Shown here: piece by piece, positions 1 to 8,484 of the stretch
How positions within the stretch are numbered: position 1 is the first letter of the stretch
Layout: each line of letters starts with the position of its first letter
Program-made: the position numbers and the translations under genes
NCBI GenBank assembly: GCA_902761145.1
Contig: CACWJA010000002.1
Coordinates: 124,001 to 188,000, forward strand
Source: an uncultured bacterium
GTDB lineage: Bacteria; Patescibacteriota; Saccharimonadia; Saccharimonadales; Saccharimonadaceae
Length of the DNA: 64,000 nt
Direction: 5' to 3'
Notes under the pieces: model-generated
Database searches by the model: none
What the model was told of the DNA's origin: nothing
Seen by the model: only the letters and a program-made list of their open reading frames with translations

Positions 1-2646
1 GTCCGTAAAGGCAGAGACGAACCAATAACTAAAGGAAACACAGTTAACTTTGCCATAGTCTGACGGGATTACTCCATCCATGAAGTTTGAGGAAGTGACT
101 TGGTTGCTGTTGTAGTAGTCGGCGATTTTTTGGGCTTGTTCTTCGGTGAGGCCATCCATGCTAACAGAGACGTTTGAGCCAGTACCGTTGCATAGCCCAA
201 CACAGGTGTTCTTGCCGCTACCACTGCCACCCTTAATTGCGGTAAATGCGGACAGGGTTTTGGCTTTAGCGACATCATCTAAGGACGATTCTTGATTGCC
301 GCCATAGGCAGGATTTGCCTGCATTACTGTGTCGTTTCCTTCTATGCTGAAGAGGCCGATGATATGACCTGCGGAGCAAACGCCACCATATTCAAAGCCC
401 GGATAACACCCTGCTCCAGTAAAGTGTATCATATAGCCGTCATTGAGATATTTGCGAAACTTGGTCTTGGTCTCCTCGACACTAGATGAATCGTCTTTTA
501 TGACTTCAAAGCCATAATGTTCACCGACCTTTGGGTCGAGCTCGTGCAGGGAAACCGAATCATAATACTGGTCGCCTAGCAGATCGGCTATATCATTTGG
601 ATAAATATCTTGACCAGTGGCAACGGTGGCTAACATAGCCATAGAAGCTGCGCCGCAGCCACTGCGCGCTATCGTGTCTGTACTATAAGGCACGCTACCC
701 CATGGTTCTTCCCATTGTAAATATTCCGGGTATTCGCCTTCGTACGTAGTGCATTTATCCCCACAACCGGAATCTACTATCCTAAAGACCTGGAAGGGAT
801 TATCTACGCACTTAAACGCAGTATTACCGCCCTATTCCGAACACCACTCGTTTTCCAAACTCCCAATGCGACCATAATGGACCCCTTTATTCGCAGAGGC
901 AACTTCGTTGTTACCAAGATATACAAACGTATGATTATATCCAACACCTTCGACTGCTGACACAAGTATATCTCCCGGCTTAAGGTCAGATGTCTTATCA
1001 GCCGTGATTTCTTTCCATTTGCCAGACCCTTTTAGATATTCAGTGAAGCCGATTTCTTTCTTTGTGCTGTCACTTGTTAGCTCGGACGAAACGTCAGCAC
1101 CGGACGATAAGATTACGGTTTTGACAAACGTTAAACAGTCATCTGTGCCATCAGTTCCTACATCTTCTGAAGCCTCAGTAAAGCTCGTTGTTGGGTTAGA
1201 TTTCGCCTTGTCTGCGTTATCTTCAGGCCATGCTAATTCCTTGGCTTTAACTGCAATAGTACCTCCGTCTATACAACTGCCGCCAGCGGATAATAATGCA
1301 TCTTTAATAGTCTGAACGAACATTTTAGATCCTTCTTCTGTGAATTCAATATCACTGCTGTCGATATATTCGTCTTTATAATTTGCGGCTATATCTGCAA
1401 CATAGATGTTAGAATGTTCTTCTGCTATCTTTTTTACAAGATTGTTACTTTCAGTATAGTCTCCTTTTCTATATTTGGTGGTAGTGAGAACTATTTTAGT
1501 GTCTTCTCCTACTAGGTTGAGAAATTTATCCATCGTACTTTGTTCCCAACCGCCATTACCGCCTAGTGCGAAAACTAGGTACTTACGCATTTTCCCTTCA
1601 TTTATTATTCTCTTTAGTATTTCTAAGCCAGAATCATTAGGTTGACTACCGCACCCATCCTGATCTATAAATTTACAACTTTGTATATATGAGGTTGGCG
1701 TGTTGAATGTCGGTCCGTAGCCACCTTTTTTTATACCTGGAAAAGTCTCCTCAAGCAAAGCTTCTCCCGCCGTAGACGAATCCGAATCGCCAATCCAGAT
1801 AATATCGTCACCAGATATCGACTGGCTAGATTCAGAGTTAGAAGACAAGGACGAAGAAGAGGATGAAGAGGAGGAGGACCCGCTGTAGTTGCCAAAGGTT
1901 TTTACGATTGCTTGCCCTTCTGATGAATCTATGTAGCTCTGCAAGGAATCTATGGAGTCCTTCATATACTCAATACTAGTGTATCCTGCGCCATTAGGAT
2001 CGCCTTGCACCCACAATGGACCAAGTTTTTCGAGATACTCTTTAGGGTCTGATATTCCACGAACTGATGAACACCAGTCGCTGGACAGTGTCTCTCCATA
2101 TTGCACAAAACCTTCGCCTAAGTTTTTGCCCTGTATAGTTGAGGCTCCGCAGTAGCTGCTGTGATTGGCGTCACAACCATTACCCCAAAAATTATTCGCA
2201 CCACAGCAGGACATTGGGTCTTCGTATTTCATTTGAACTATAATTGCGACCCATGGTGCACCCACCGCATCCCCTAATTGGTAGGCTAGGTCTCCGTAAT
2301 TCTCAAGTAATTTTTTCATGCCTGCTTTGTCGCCATCAGACCAGCTTGCGTCCCATTTGCTACCGCTGTCGACATTGAAAACTGATTCGTTGGCGTTTTT
2401 GGCTTGCAAGACTTTAGCATAATCACCACTTGCACTCAAAGTACCGGAGGATGACACAGTAATACAATCGGATGGGTCGTAGAATAAGATGTCGTTTTAT
2501 GAAAATTCAGAAAGATCTTGATCGGTCAGCCCAAGGGCTTCATTTGTATTGATGTCAGATGACATTATACCGAAAATGATACTGAATAATATTTCGGTAC
2601 AGACTAGTATGATTTTTTCGTGATTAAATTTTGGTGTCTTGCTCAT
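1..2646 (-). pseudogene. Giant multi-domain secreted cell-wall hydrolase with two in-frame stops; runs off the window
   Basis: One reading frame runs from ATG at 2646 to the window edge, broken only by TAA at 2497-2499 and TAG at 832-834. The N-terminus has a hydrophobic signal segment (KIILVCTEILFSIIFG). A glucosaminidase-like region follows (PWVAIIVQMKYEDP, GANNFWGNGC), then a poly-Ser linker. Next is an SGNH/GDSL-like domain (WIGDSDSS) and an NlpC/P60- or CHAP-like domain (Cys in TDDCLTFV, His in YNHTFVYLG). After the TAG comes a C39-like cysteine peptidase (SGCGAASMAML, His in SAGHIIGLF). All would act on peptidoglycan or surface substrates outside the cell. The SGNH block lacks the usual DxxH (SDIEFTEEG instead). 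The start overlaps the preceding PEGA gene by 23 nt. Domain calls are by motif. Both stops would be Gln codons (CAA, CAG) before one C-to-T change each. Decay, strain-specific nonsense or readthrough cannot be separated here. Confidence 0.72.
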
Positions 2647-3342
2647 ATATATATCCGTAGTCATTTAAATTATAACCTCTGCTTGTCAGCTGGTTGGACA
2701 GCTCTTCGATAACAGTTTCCGTGAGAGATTCTTCTCGCCCTCTGACGATTAGGCATTTTTGATTATTGCATTTTTCCGAAAAGTCATATCTAACTTCTAC
2801 TGCATCACAATTAATGCGCGTAGCTGGCATTCCGCAGATGGAAAAACGGATCGGAGTGAGGTCACTAATAGAATCTTTTTGCTCTTGTTGTAGAATGAAT
2901 TCCTCTGCTGAAGTGTCTTCGTCGGTTGTTTGGTTGTCGCTGGGGGATGCGATTCTAGTGAGCATTAGGTAAGAACTGTTATTGTCTTTATATGTGTAAT
3001 AATCGAAATTGCCATTTTCTGACAAAAAGGTTGTGACGGCAGTAGTGGCGTTGGGCTGGAGGTTGATATTGAATGTTTTTGAATCCAAGCCTTCATGGGA
3101 GATAATCACTTCATAGTCGCCAGGCTGAAATTGATAAGAGCCGTTGTGATAGCTATTGTTTCCATTTACAGCGATCGTCGCGTCGATGGGGGCAATTACG
3201 AATTTTATTATAGCGTTTTTTGTCGAATTATATATAGCAATTGCGACAACTCCGACAATAATGATAACGTTTACCGCTAGAGTTATTATGACCCATTTTT
3301 TACGAAAAAACCTCGGATTAGTGAGATGCTTCCATCTTGCAT
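2624..3342 (-). pseudogene. PEGA-like membrane-anchored protein, one frameshift near the start
   Basis: The long frame contains a transmembrane segment (VIITLAVNVIIIVGVVAIAI) followed by a PEGA-like beta domain (ATIAVNGN, NGSYQFQPGDYEVIIS). An extracellular region of unknown function ends at 2624. This frame has no start codon after its upstream stops. An ATG at 3342, 6 nt behind a TATAAT box at 3349-3354, reads MQDGSISLIRGFF and would join it if one base were added in the T6 (3305-3310) or A6 (3296-3301) run of the message. PEGA domains are generally surface or wall-associated. The gene overlaps the downstream hydrolase, so the two were probably co-expressed. A sequencing error in a homopolymer is equally possible. 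Confidence 0.65.
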
Positions 3343-3429
3343 ATGGTTATTATACCACAAAAGATGAACCGTTGAAGATTTTGTGTTGGTTTTTTGCTTA
3401 CGTTGGCGCGGAATATCTACAGAGGCTGA

Positions 3430-3458
3430 TTGACATTTTGTATGAAGTGTGGTATAAT
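3430..3458 (+). promoter_or_regulatory. Promoter of tandem paralogue 1
   Basis: TTGACA at 3430-3435 and TATAAT at 3453-3458 with a 17-nt spacer, in the context AAGTGTGGTATAATTA. About 40 nt of leader follows, then the Shine-Dalgarno sequence AGGAGGG before ATG 3507. Confidence 0.85.
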
Positions 3459-3506
3459 TATAGTGCAGGCTTCGACCTCGTATATTAACTTAGGAGGGAT
3501 CATTTA

Positions 3507-4118
3507 ATGGTCAATATTTCAGAGAAAACAGTTATTCAGATGATGACGGAAAGACAATTCGATAAGCTTATCAAACTTCTTGACACCATCGGGCTGAACG
3601 GCGACGGTTTGGCACCCTACACACCCGGCACAAAATACCTGACACAAATAACGTTGAGTACCATTGCCGCGATGTGCAATGTCTGCAAAGTCCCCGTAGA
3701 TGTGCAGGAACAGTTAATCAAAAGATTGGCTTGTTGCTGCGACATATTTCCTTTGTTACGCTTGATTAACATCTCGGTAAATATCGTGTCCAACGATGCG
3801 GCTCTACCCGAAGATATCAAACTGTTCTTCATTCGCATGGGGAGAGAACATCCCAAAGCCCCCAATAGCGACATGCTTCGCAGGGTTCAGAACAGGCTCA
3901 GTAAGCTTACCGGCGATGAAGCAAGAGCAGTACTAAGCTTTTTGGCTCGAGGTGAGGAAATGACATCGCTCAGTGTCATGTACAATGCCAACATCCTGCG
4001 TCTAGCATACTACCATACAGATCTTCAAGCAGGTATGCTGTTTGCCTTTATGGCGAGTTGCCTGCATGAGCCCATCAATCCCATGCTCAAGACATTCGAA
4101 GAGATTTTCGGCAGTTGA
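3507..4118 (+). CDS. Tandem family paralogue 1, unknown function (203 aa)
   Basis: I do not recognise this family. The protein looks helical and soluble, with no signal peptide or clear membrane segment. It shares a pattern with the next three units. The N-terminus has a leucine-rich helix followed by a turn (FDKLIKLLDTIGLNGDG). A Cys-rich signature lies near residue 77 (LACCCDIFPLLRLI). The C-terminus is the most conserved part (VMYNANILRLAY, then LFAFMASCLHEP). The start is set by AGGAGGG 7-8 nt upstream. It has its own promoter and terminator, so it is a single-gene cassette. The repeated cassette layout suggests duplication and divergence of one ancestral gene. Function is not inferable; a small adaptor, antitoxin-like or effector role is only speculation. 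Confidence 0.8.
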   Translation: MVNISEKTVIQMMTERQFDKLIKLLDTIGLNGDGLAPYTPGTKYLTQITLSTIAAMCNVCKVPVDVQEQLIKRLACCCDIFPLLRLINISVNIVSNDAALPEDIKLFFIRMGREHPKAPNSDMLRRVQNRLSKLTGDEARAVLSFLARGEEMTSLSVMYNANILRLAYYHTDLQAGMLFAFMASCLHEPINPMLKTFEEIFGS

Positions 4119-4132
4119 TCACTCCGCAAACT

Positions 4133-4158
4133 ATCCCCCTCTCTAAGAGGGGGATTTT
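4133..4158 (+). terminator. Rho-independent terminator
   Basis: ATCCCCCTCT and AGAGGGGGAT form a perfect stem followed by a T run. Confidence 0.9.
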
Positions 4159-4166
4159 ACTAATGA

Positions 4167-4195
4167 TTGACATTTTATACGAAGTGTGGTATAAT
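4167..4195 (+). promoter_or_regulatory. Promoter of tandem paralogue 2
   Basis: TTGACA at 4167-4172 and TATAAT at 4190-4195, 17-nt spacer. The segment from -35 through the leader is nearly a copy of the one before paralogue 1, including the GGTTTCGGCCTTGTAT-like leader and AGGAGGG. Confidence 0.85.
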
Positions 4196-4241
4196 TATAG
4201 GATAGGTTTCGGCCTTGTATTTTTATTTAGGAGGGATTGCC

Positions 4242-4796
4242 ATGCTGGTAATCGGAAGAGATACGTTACACAAAATTATCTCGGAGAACGACGCAGAAAG
4301 CCTAAAAAAAATTTTCGACGCTGTTGGATTTGATGGACAGAATGATTGTAGCTATAATTCCTTCAATAGCGCCACCATTCAAACTATTCTAGTCATTGCG
4401 TCATCGTCGGCCCGCGAAAACACACTTTCTGACGAGATGGCCCATCTTTTGATAAGCCGCCTCGCGATAAGCTGCGATATCTTTAGTTTTCTGGAATTCA
4501 TCGTCTACGATACAGAGACCAAGACAGCAAACTACGATGCCATACAACACATGCTGAAGGAAGCGTTGGCCAGCAATACATATTGCGATCGTGTCAGCAC
4601 TATGATCGGTCGGCTTCACGAGAAGACATTTCACGAGATGGCTATGTTTATCATAGATAGCGATAGAGTCTCTATGCTAAGCCTATGTTTTAACGCGCCA
4701 ATCATGCAGTACGTATATGATCATGAAGTCGTAGCTCGCAACCACATGTTCTTAATATGGGCAAGTACATTGTTATGGCCACGGTTAGGTGCCTGA
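4242..4796 (+). CDS. Tandem family paralogue 2, unknown function (184 aa)
   Basis: Second member of the family. Start at ATG 4242 is chosen because AGGAGGG lies 7 nt upstream; an earlier in-frame ATG at 4215 lies inside the leader conserved between cassettes. It keeps the N-terminal pattern (LKKIFDAVGFDGQND), the middle signature with one Cys (LAISCDIFSFLEFIV) and the C-terminal pattern (LCFNAPIMQYVYDH, then HMFLIWAS). The C-terminal CLHEP motif of copy 1 is lost. Sequence identity to paralogue 1 is low except at these motifs, which implies old duplication. No known domain is recognised. Confidence 0.78.
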   Translation: MLVIGRDTLHKIISENDAESLKKIFDAVGFDGQNDCSYNSFNSATIQTILVIASSSARENTLSDEMAHLLISRLAISCDIFSFLEFIVYDTETKTANYDAIQHMLKEALASNTYCDRVSTMIGRLHEKTFHEMAMFIIDSDRVSMLSLCFNAPIMQYVYDHEVVARNHMFLIWASTLLWPRLGA

Positions 4797-4830
4797 TAGC
4801 ACCACATCATACGTCGTCAACACACCTCCG

Positions 4831-4856
4831 ACGCTCCCTGCAAAGGGGGCGTTTTT
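4831..4856 (+). terminator. Rho-independent terminator
   Basis: ACGCTCCCT and AGGGGGCGT pair around a GCAA loop, followed by TTTTT. Confidence 0.85.
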
Positions 4857-4912
4857 AATGAATCTATCATGAGTAGCTAAGTTTTGTTTAACTACTCTTG
4901 ATTTAAGTAAAA

Positions 4913-5305
4913 TTGACTTGTTGCGATTTGTTCGCTCTACTTCGTCTGGTTGCCATTTCATCGAGTAGTTCTAACCTAAGCTGCACCGTTATTCCTGAGG
5001 ATGTTAAAGAACTTTTCTGCAAGACTACTGAGACTGACGGCTCAATTCCTATTGAAGCAGAGCTTCATAAAGTTCGTTGCAGGCTCAGCACATTGAACAG
5101 AAGCGCCAACATTGCACTATTACACTATCTAACGTTTGCCGATGCTATTGCCACGTTAAACGTGAGATACAATGCTAGTATTGTGCAGCTTATTTATAGC
5201 AGTGCAATTGTTTCTGGTGGATTACTATTCTCTTTAATGGCGAATTGTTTACACGAGCCCTATTCGCTTCTGGAAGAGGAGGAAAAGTTCACTATCCCCT
5301 GCTAA
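4913..5305 (+). pseudogene. Tandem family paralogue 3, N-terminally truncated (130 aa)
   Basis: This frame begins inside the middle signature (MTCCDLFALLRLVA from a TTG). It then follows paralogue 1 closely to the end: IPEDVKELF, VRCRLSTLNR, VRYNASIVQLIY and LLFSLMANCLHEP match IPEDIKLFF, VQNRLSKLTG, VMYNANILRLAY and LFAFMASCLHEP. The first roughly 75 residues are missing. The upstream stretch lacks the promoter-leader-Shine-Dalgarno block of the other copies and instead holds a short inverted repeat around 4870-4897. The terminator is kept. It is best read as a 5'-deleted copy, though a short product from TTG 4913 cannot be excluded. Confidence 0.75.
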
Positions 5306-5313
5306 ATATTTCA

Positions 5314-5342
5314 TACCCCCCTCTGTCGACGAGGGGGTTTTG
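5314..5342 (+). terminator. Rho-independent terminator
   Basis: ACCCCCCTC and GAGGGGGT pair around TGTCGAC, followed by TTTT. Confidence 0.88.
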
Positions 5343-5390
5343 ACTAGGGTTATTCTATTGACAAAATCCTGCAGACCTCACTACGTATGA

Positions 5391-5418
5391 TTGATTTTTC
5401 TTTAGAATATGTTATACT
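5391..5418 (+). promoter_or_regulatory. Promoter of tandem paralogue 4
   Basis: TTGATT with TATACT at 5413-5418, 16-nt spacer. The leader TTGCCTTGTACTTTGAG resembles the leaders of paralogues 1 and 2 and ends in GGAGGGG. Confidence 0.65.
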
Positions 5419-5469
5419 ATAATAAGACGAGGTTATTGCCTTGTACTTTGAGATTGGAGGGGATCACTT

Positions 5470-6036
5470 ATGATGATTTCTAAAAATGACCTTTTGGAGC
5501 TATTCCGGACAGAGAACGTCTTTGACCTGGAGGTGATACTCAATGCTTTTGGACTAACAAAAGACAGCTGCATTATCTATGGATACAACCAAGGATATTT
5601 AGCAAAAGCTATTCTTGGTCTTGCTTCGGCTCACACAAGTGCTATGCCATTAAATACGGATTTCACAAACGAAATCGTAGCCCGCACGGCTTTGTGTTGC
5701 GAGGTACTCCGATTGCTGGACTTAGTGCACCTTGCGGCACCTTTGAAATTCAGAGGCGTAGATAATGCTATACAGCCAAGCATACGCCGTGCGGTTGACA
5801 ACAATGTCTGTTACAACGCAGATACCACTACAGCCATTGCACAATTGAGCGAACCTGAATTTCTTGCTTTTGTTTCTTATTTGCTTGTCAATGCCGAGGG
5901 TATAGTTTTGAGAGTAGGGTACAACTTGCCGATAATCCAGCAGATCCGTAAGTATCAGATCATTGACGACGGTTTACTTTTTAGTTACATGGCTCTGTGC
6001 CTGAGAAATACCCCCGGTCAATATCGTCCTGTATGA
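5470..6036 (+). CDS. Tandem family paralogue 4, unknown function (188 aa)
   Basis: Fourth and most diverged member. It starts at the ATG after GGAGGGGATCACTT; the next codon is also ATG. It keeps the N-terminal element (FDLEVILNAFGLTKDS), the Cys signature (TALCCEVLRLLDLVH) and the C-terminal element (VGYNLPIIQQIRKY, then LLFSYMALCL). No signal peptide or membrane span is seen. Like copies 1 and 2 it is a monocistronic cassette with its own promoter and terminator, just before the cysteine desulfurase gene. Function unknown. Confidence 0.78.
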   Translation: MMISKNDLLELFRTENVFDLEVILNAFGLTKDSCIIYGYNQGYLAKAILGLASAHTSAMPLNTDFTNEIVARTALCCEVLRLLDLVHLAAPLKFRGVDNAIQPSIRRAVDNNVCYNADTTTAIAQLSEPEFLAFVSYLLVNAEGIVLRVGYNLPIIQQIRKYQIIDDGLLFSYMALCLRNTPGQYRPV

Positions 6037-6044
6037 TCTCCCTC

Positions 6045-6067
6045 GCCCCCATTATGGGGGCATTTTT
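6045..6067 (+). terminator. Rho-independent terminator
   Basis: GCCCCC-ATTAT-GGGGGC followed by ATTTTT. Confidence 0.9.
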
Positions 6068-6099
6068 CTATCTGCTAGAAATATGTTATAATATGGATC

Positions 6100-7248
6100 A
6101 TGATATATTTAGATCACGCGGCGGCGACCCCTGTGTCTGATAAAGCACTCAAGGCGATGGAGCCTTATTTTTCGCGTGATTTTTTTAATCCTAGTGCGGC
6201 ATATTTGCCCGCCAAGAGGGTGGCGGCCGATTATGAGCGAGCAAAGGGTGAAATAGCCCATGCTATAGGCGCAAAAGCCACGGATATAGTTATGACTGGC
6301 GGCGCGACAGAGGCGAATAATCTGGCTTTTACCGCTCTAGACAACCAAATGCGGAGCCTGACTGCGTCTGTCCTATATCTAGAAACTGAACATGATTCCG
6401 TGAGAGCGGTTGCCGAGAAATATAACGGCATGGCTATTCGGGTACTACCAAATGGATTGATAGACTTAGATGATTTGAAGGCAAAGATTACGGATGAAAC
6501 TATGCTAGTCTCTGCTTCTTTGGCTAATAACGAACTAGGCACCATCCAGCCAATGGCAGAAATTAGCGCAATACTAAAAAATATAAAAATAGATAGGCTT
6601 AAACGTGGAATAAAACAGCCGCTGTATCTACACTCCGACGCTTCGCAAGCTTTGAATTTGTTAGATATTAATGTTTCTAGGCTAGGAGTAGACATGCTAA
6701 CCCTGAATGCCGCAAAAGTATACGGGCCGAAAGGCGTGGGGGCACTATATGTGGCGCACGACGTAAAACTATCACCAATCAGCGTGGGTGGCGGCCAAGA
6801 ACTGGGGCTAAGAAGCGGTACCGAGAATGTGCCGGGTGCAATAGGATTCGCTGCAGCTATAAAAGAAGCGAAAGAGCACTTAAACGGCAATCGCAAGAGG
6901 TATGCCAAATGGAAACAAACATTATTAAAAGAACTACGAGATTATGAACTGATTAACAAAAAGCATACATTGGATAATTTCGTGGTCTTATGCTATAGCG
7001 GGATTGATGCGGAAAGATTGATTTATCTATTGGAGGACAGGGAAGTATATGTGGCTACTGGTGCGGCATGTGCGGCTAGCAAGGGCCAGAAATCACACGT
7101 ACTAGCTGCGATAGGACTAAGTGATGCCCAGATAGCTGGGTCGCTAAGACTTACGCTAGGTGAAACCAATGACGAGGAGCAGATACACATGGCGGCACAG
7201 ATCATTAATGAAGTAGTAGACGCCGAGAAAGAGAGAGTGCATGGTTGA
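6100..7248 (+). CDS. iscS: Cysteine desulfurase (IscS/NifS class)
   Basis: PLP-dependent enzyme that takes sulfur from cysteine as a persulfide; next to mnmA it most likely supplies sulfur for tRNA 2-thiouridine. The sequence opens with the family start MIYLDHAAATPVS and has TGGATEANN and the PLP-lysine region NAAKVYGPKG, where the usual His before the Lys is Ala. The catalytic Cys is in TGAACAAS. At 382 residues it is normal length. The TATAAT at 6087-6092 is only 7 nt before ATG and there is no Shine-Dalgarno, so the mRNA is probably leaderless. It overlaps mnmA by 8 nt, which suggests coupled expression. Paralogue choice (IscS, NifS or SufS) is uncertain. Confidence 0.9.
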   Translation: MIYLDHAAATPVSDKALKAMEPYFSRDFFNPSAAYLPAKRVAADYERAKGEIAHAIGAKATDIVMTGGATEANNLAFTALDNQMRSLTASVLYLETEHDSVRAVAEKYNGMAIRVLPNGLIDLDDLKAKITDETMLVSASLANNELGTIQPMAEISAILKNIKIDRLKRGIKQPLYLHSDASQALNLLDINVSRLGVDMLTLNAAKVYGPKGVGALYVAHDVKLSPISVGGGQELGLRSGTENVPGAIGFAAAIKEAKEHLNGNRKRYAKWKQTLLKELRDYELINKKHTLDNFVVLCYSGIDAERLIYLLEDREVYVATGAACAASKGQKSHVLAAIGLSDAQIAGSLRLTLGETNDEEQIHMAAQIINEVVDAEKERVHG

Positions 7249-8443
7249 AAAGGTTTTCGTAGGTATGAGTGGAGGGGTGGATTCCTCTGTGTCGGCTTTG
7301 CTTCTAAAAGAACAGGGCTATGATGTAGTAGGCGTTTATATGAAAAATTGGTCTAAGGATCTACCCGGCATGAAATGTCCGTGGGCAGAAGATCTGGCTG
7401 ACGCTAAGCGCGTAGCAGTAAAACTAGGGATAGATTTTGAGGTGTGGGATTTTGAGGAAGCATACCGAGAAAAAGTAGTAGAGTACATGCTGAAAGAATT
7501 TCGCGCTGGCAACACACCAAACCCGGACATAATGTGCAACCAAGAGATAAAGTTTAAATTATTCTATGAAAAAGCTATGGAACGGAGGGCAGACTATATA
7601 GCTACTGGGCATTATGCACGAGTATTTCGGCAAGAAGGGAGTACAGGCTATCTTCTTGCTCGCGCTGTGGACGAAAACAAAGACCAGACGTATTTTCTCT
7701 ACCGAATATATGATGAGGCGCTGGCACATACAATCTTTCCGATTGGCGAGATGACGAAGCCAGAGGTAAAAAAGCTGGCTGAAGAAGAAGGCCTACATAA
7801 TGCCTACAAAAAAGAGTCGATGGGAGTATGCTTTGTGGGTGAGGTGGGGATGAAGGATTTTTTGAAGGAATATATAGAGATCCTCCCAGGCGAGATTCGT
7901 GAAATTGAGAGCGAAAGGGTGCTAGGATACCACGAAGGCGTAATATTCTATACCATCGGACAGAGACACGGATTGTATCTTACCGGTATAGCAGGCGAGA
8001 TAAATGATGGACTGCCGTATTATGTGGTAAAAAAAGATATCGAAAATAATATCGTGTACGTATCGAAAAATCTAAACAATGAGCATATTTGGACAAAGCG
8101 ATTGGAACTGAAGGATGTCGTCTTGAGGGCGCAGGGCCTGGCATCACTATCCCGCTCGGGGGCGCGTCGCTCGCTCCCGTCGCCACGGGGCTCGCGCGCT
8201 ACACCTCAGTTTGCCAACTTCCGGACCCCCCTTCGCCAGGATAGTAACGCCACTCGCGCCAATAATGGAGATATCTTCGTGCGCCTTCGCCATAGAGCGC
8301 CGCTGATCCCGGCAAAAATGACACTCAGTGAGGATGGTGCCGCCACACTGGAATTCGAGAAAGAGGTAAAGCGTCCGGCGGCGGGGCAGTCGGCCGTGAT
8401 ATACGACGGCGAGATATGTCTGGGCGGTGGGATTATACAGTAA
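7241..8443 (+). CDS. mnmA: tRNA-specific 2-thiouridylase MnmA with an internal insertion
   Basis: Adenylates U34 of Lys, Glu and Gln tRNAs and thiolates it with sulfur from the desulfurase encoded just upstream. The PP-loop motif SGGVDSS is at the N-terminus, with catalytic cysteines in NPDIMCNQEIKF and MGVCFVGE, plus the DQTYFL tRNA-binding region. The C-terminal beta-barrel is split by roughly 40 residues rich in Arg, Ser and Pro (from LSRSGARRSLPSPRG to ATRANN). Reading resumes at GDIFVRLRHRAPL. The insertion coincides with a GC-rich inverted-repeat element at about 8144-8246 and keeps the frame. Total length is 400 residues against about 360-370 usually. Confidence 0.93.
   Translation: MVEKVFVGMSGGVDSSVSALLLKEQGYDVVGVYMKNWSKDLPGMKCPWAEDLADAKRVAVKLGIDFEVWDFEEAYREKVVEYMLKEFRAGNTPNPDIMCNQEIKFKLFYEKAMERRADYIATGHYARVFRQEGSTGYLLARAVDENKDQTYFLYRIYDEALAHTIFPIGEMTKPEVKKLAEEEGLHNAYKKESMGVCFVGEVGMKDFLKEYIEILPGEIREIESERVLGYHEGVIFYTIGQRHGLYLTGIAGEINDGLPYYVVKKDIENNIVYVSKNLNNEHIWTKRLELKDVVLRAQGLASLSRSGARRSLPSPRGSRATPQFANFRTPLRQDSNATRANNGDIFVRLRHRAPLIPAKMTLSEDGAATLEFEKEVKRPAAGQSAVIYDGEICLGGGIIQ
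8144..8246. repeat. GC-rich palindromic element inserted in frame in mnmA
   Basis: Starts with ACTATCC and ends with GGATAGT, a perfect inverted pair extended imperfectly inward by G5/C5-6 blocks. The base composition (CGCGTCGCTCGCTCCCGTCG) is unlike the rest of the gene. It encodes an Arg/Ser/Pro-rich stretch with no counterpart in MnmA proteins. Confidence 0.6.
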
Positions 8444-8462
8444 ACTTGATTTGGATAGGAAA

Positions 8463-8484
8463 AATCCCCTCGTGAGAGGGGATT
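8463..8484. terminator. Terminator hairpin between convergent genes
   Basis: AATCCCCT-CGTGAG-AGGGGATT lies between the mnmA end and the end of the minus-strand transglutaminase-like gene, with A-rich sequence upstream. It could serve both strands. Confidence 0.7.

Noticed and set aside
1-2646. Alternative genetic code with TAA/TAG read as Gln
   Set aside because: Many intact genes here end at TAA or TAG exactly at family ends (alaS, tig, gap, secG), so genome-wide reassignment is not credible.
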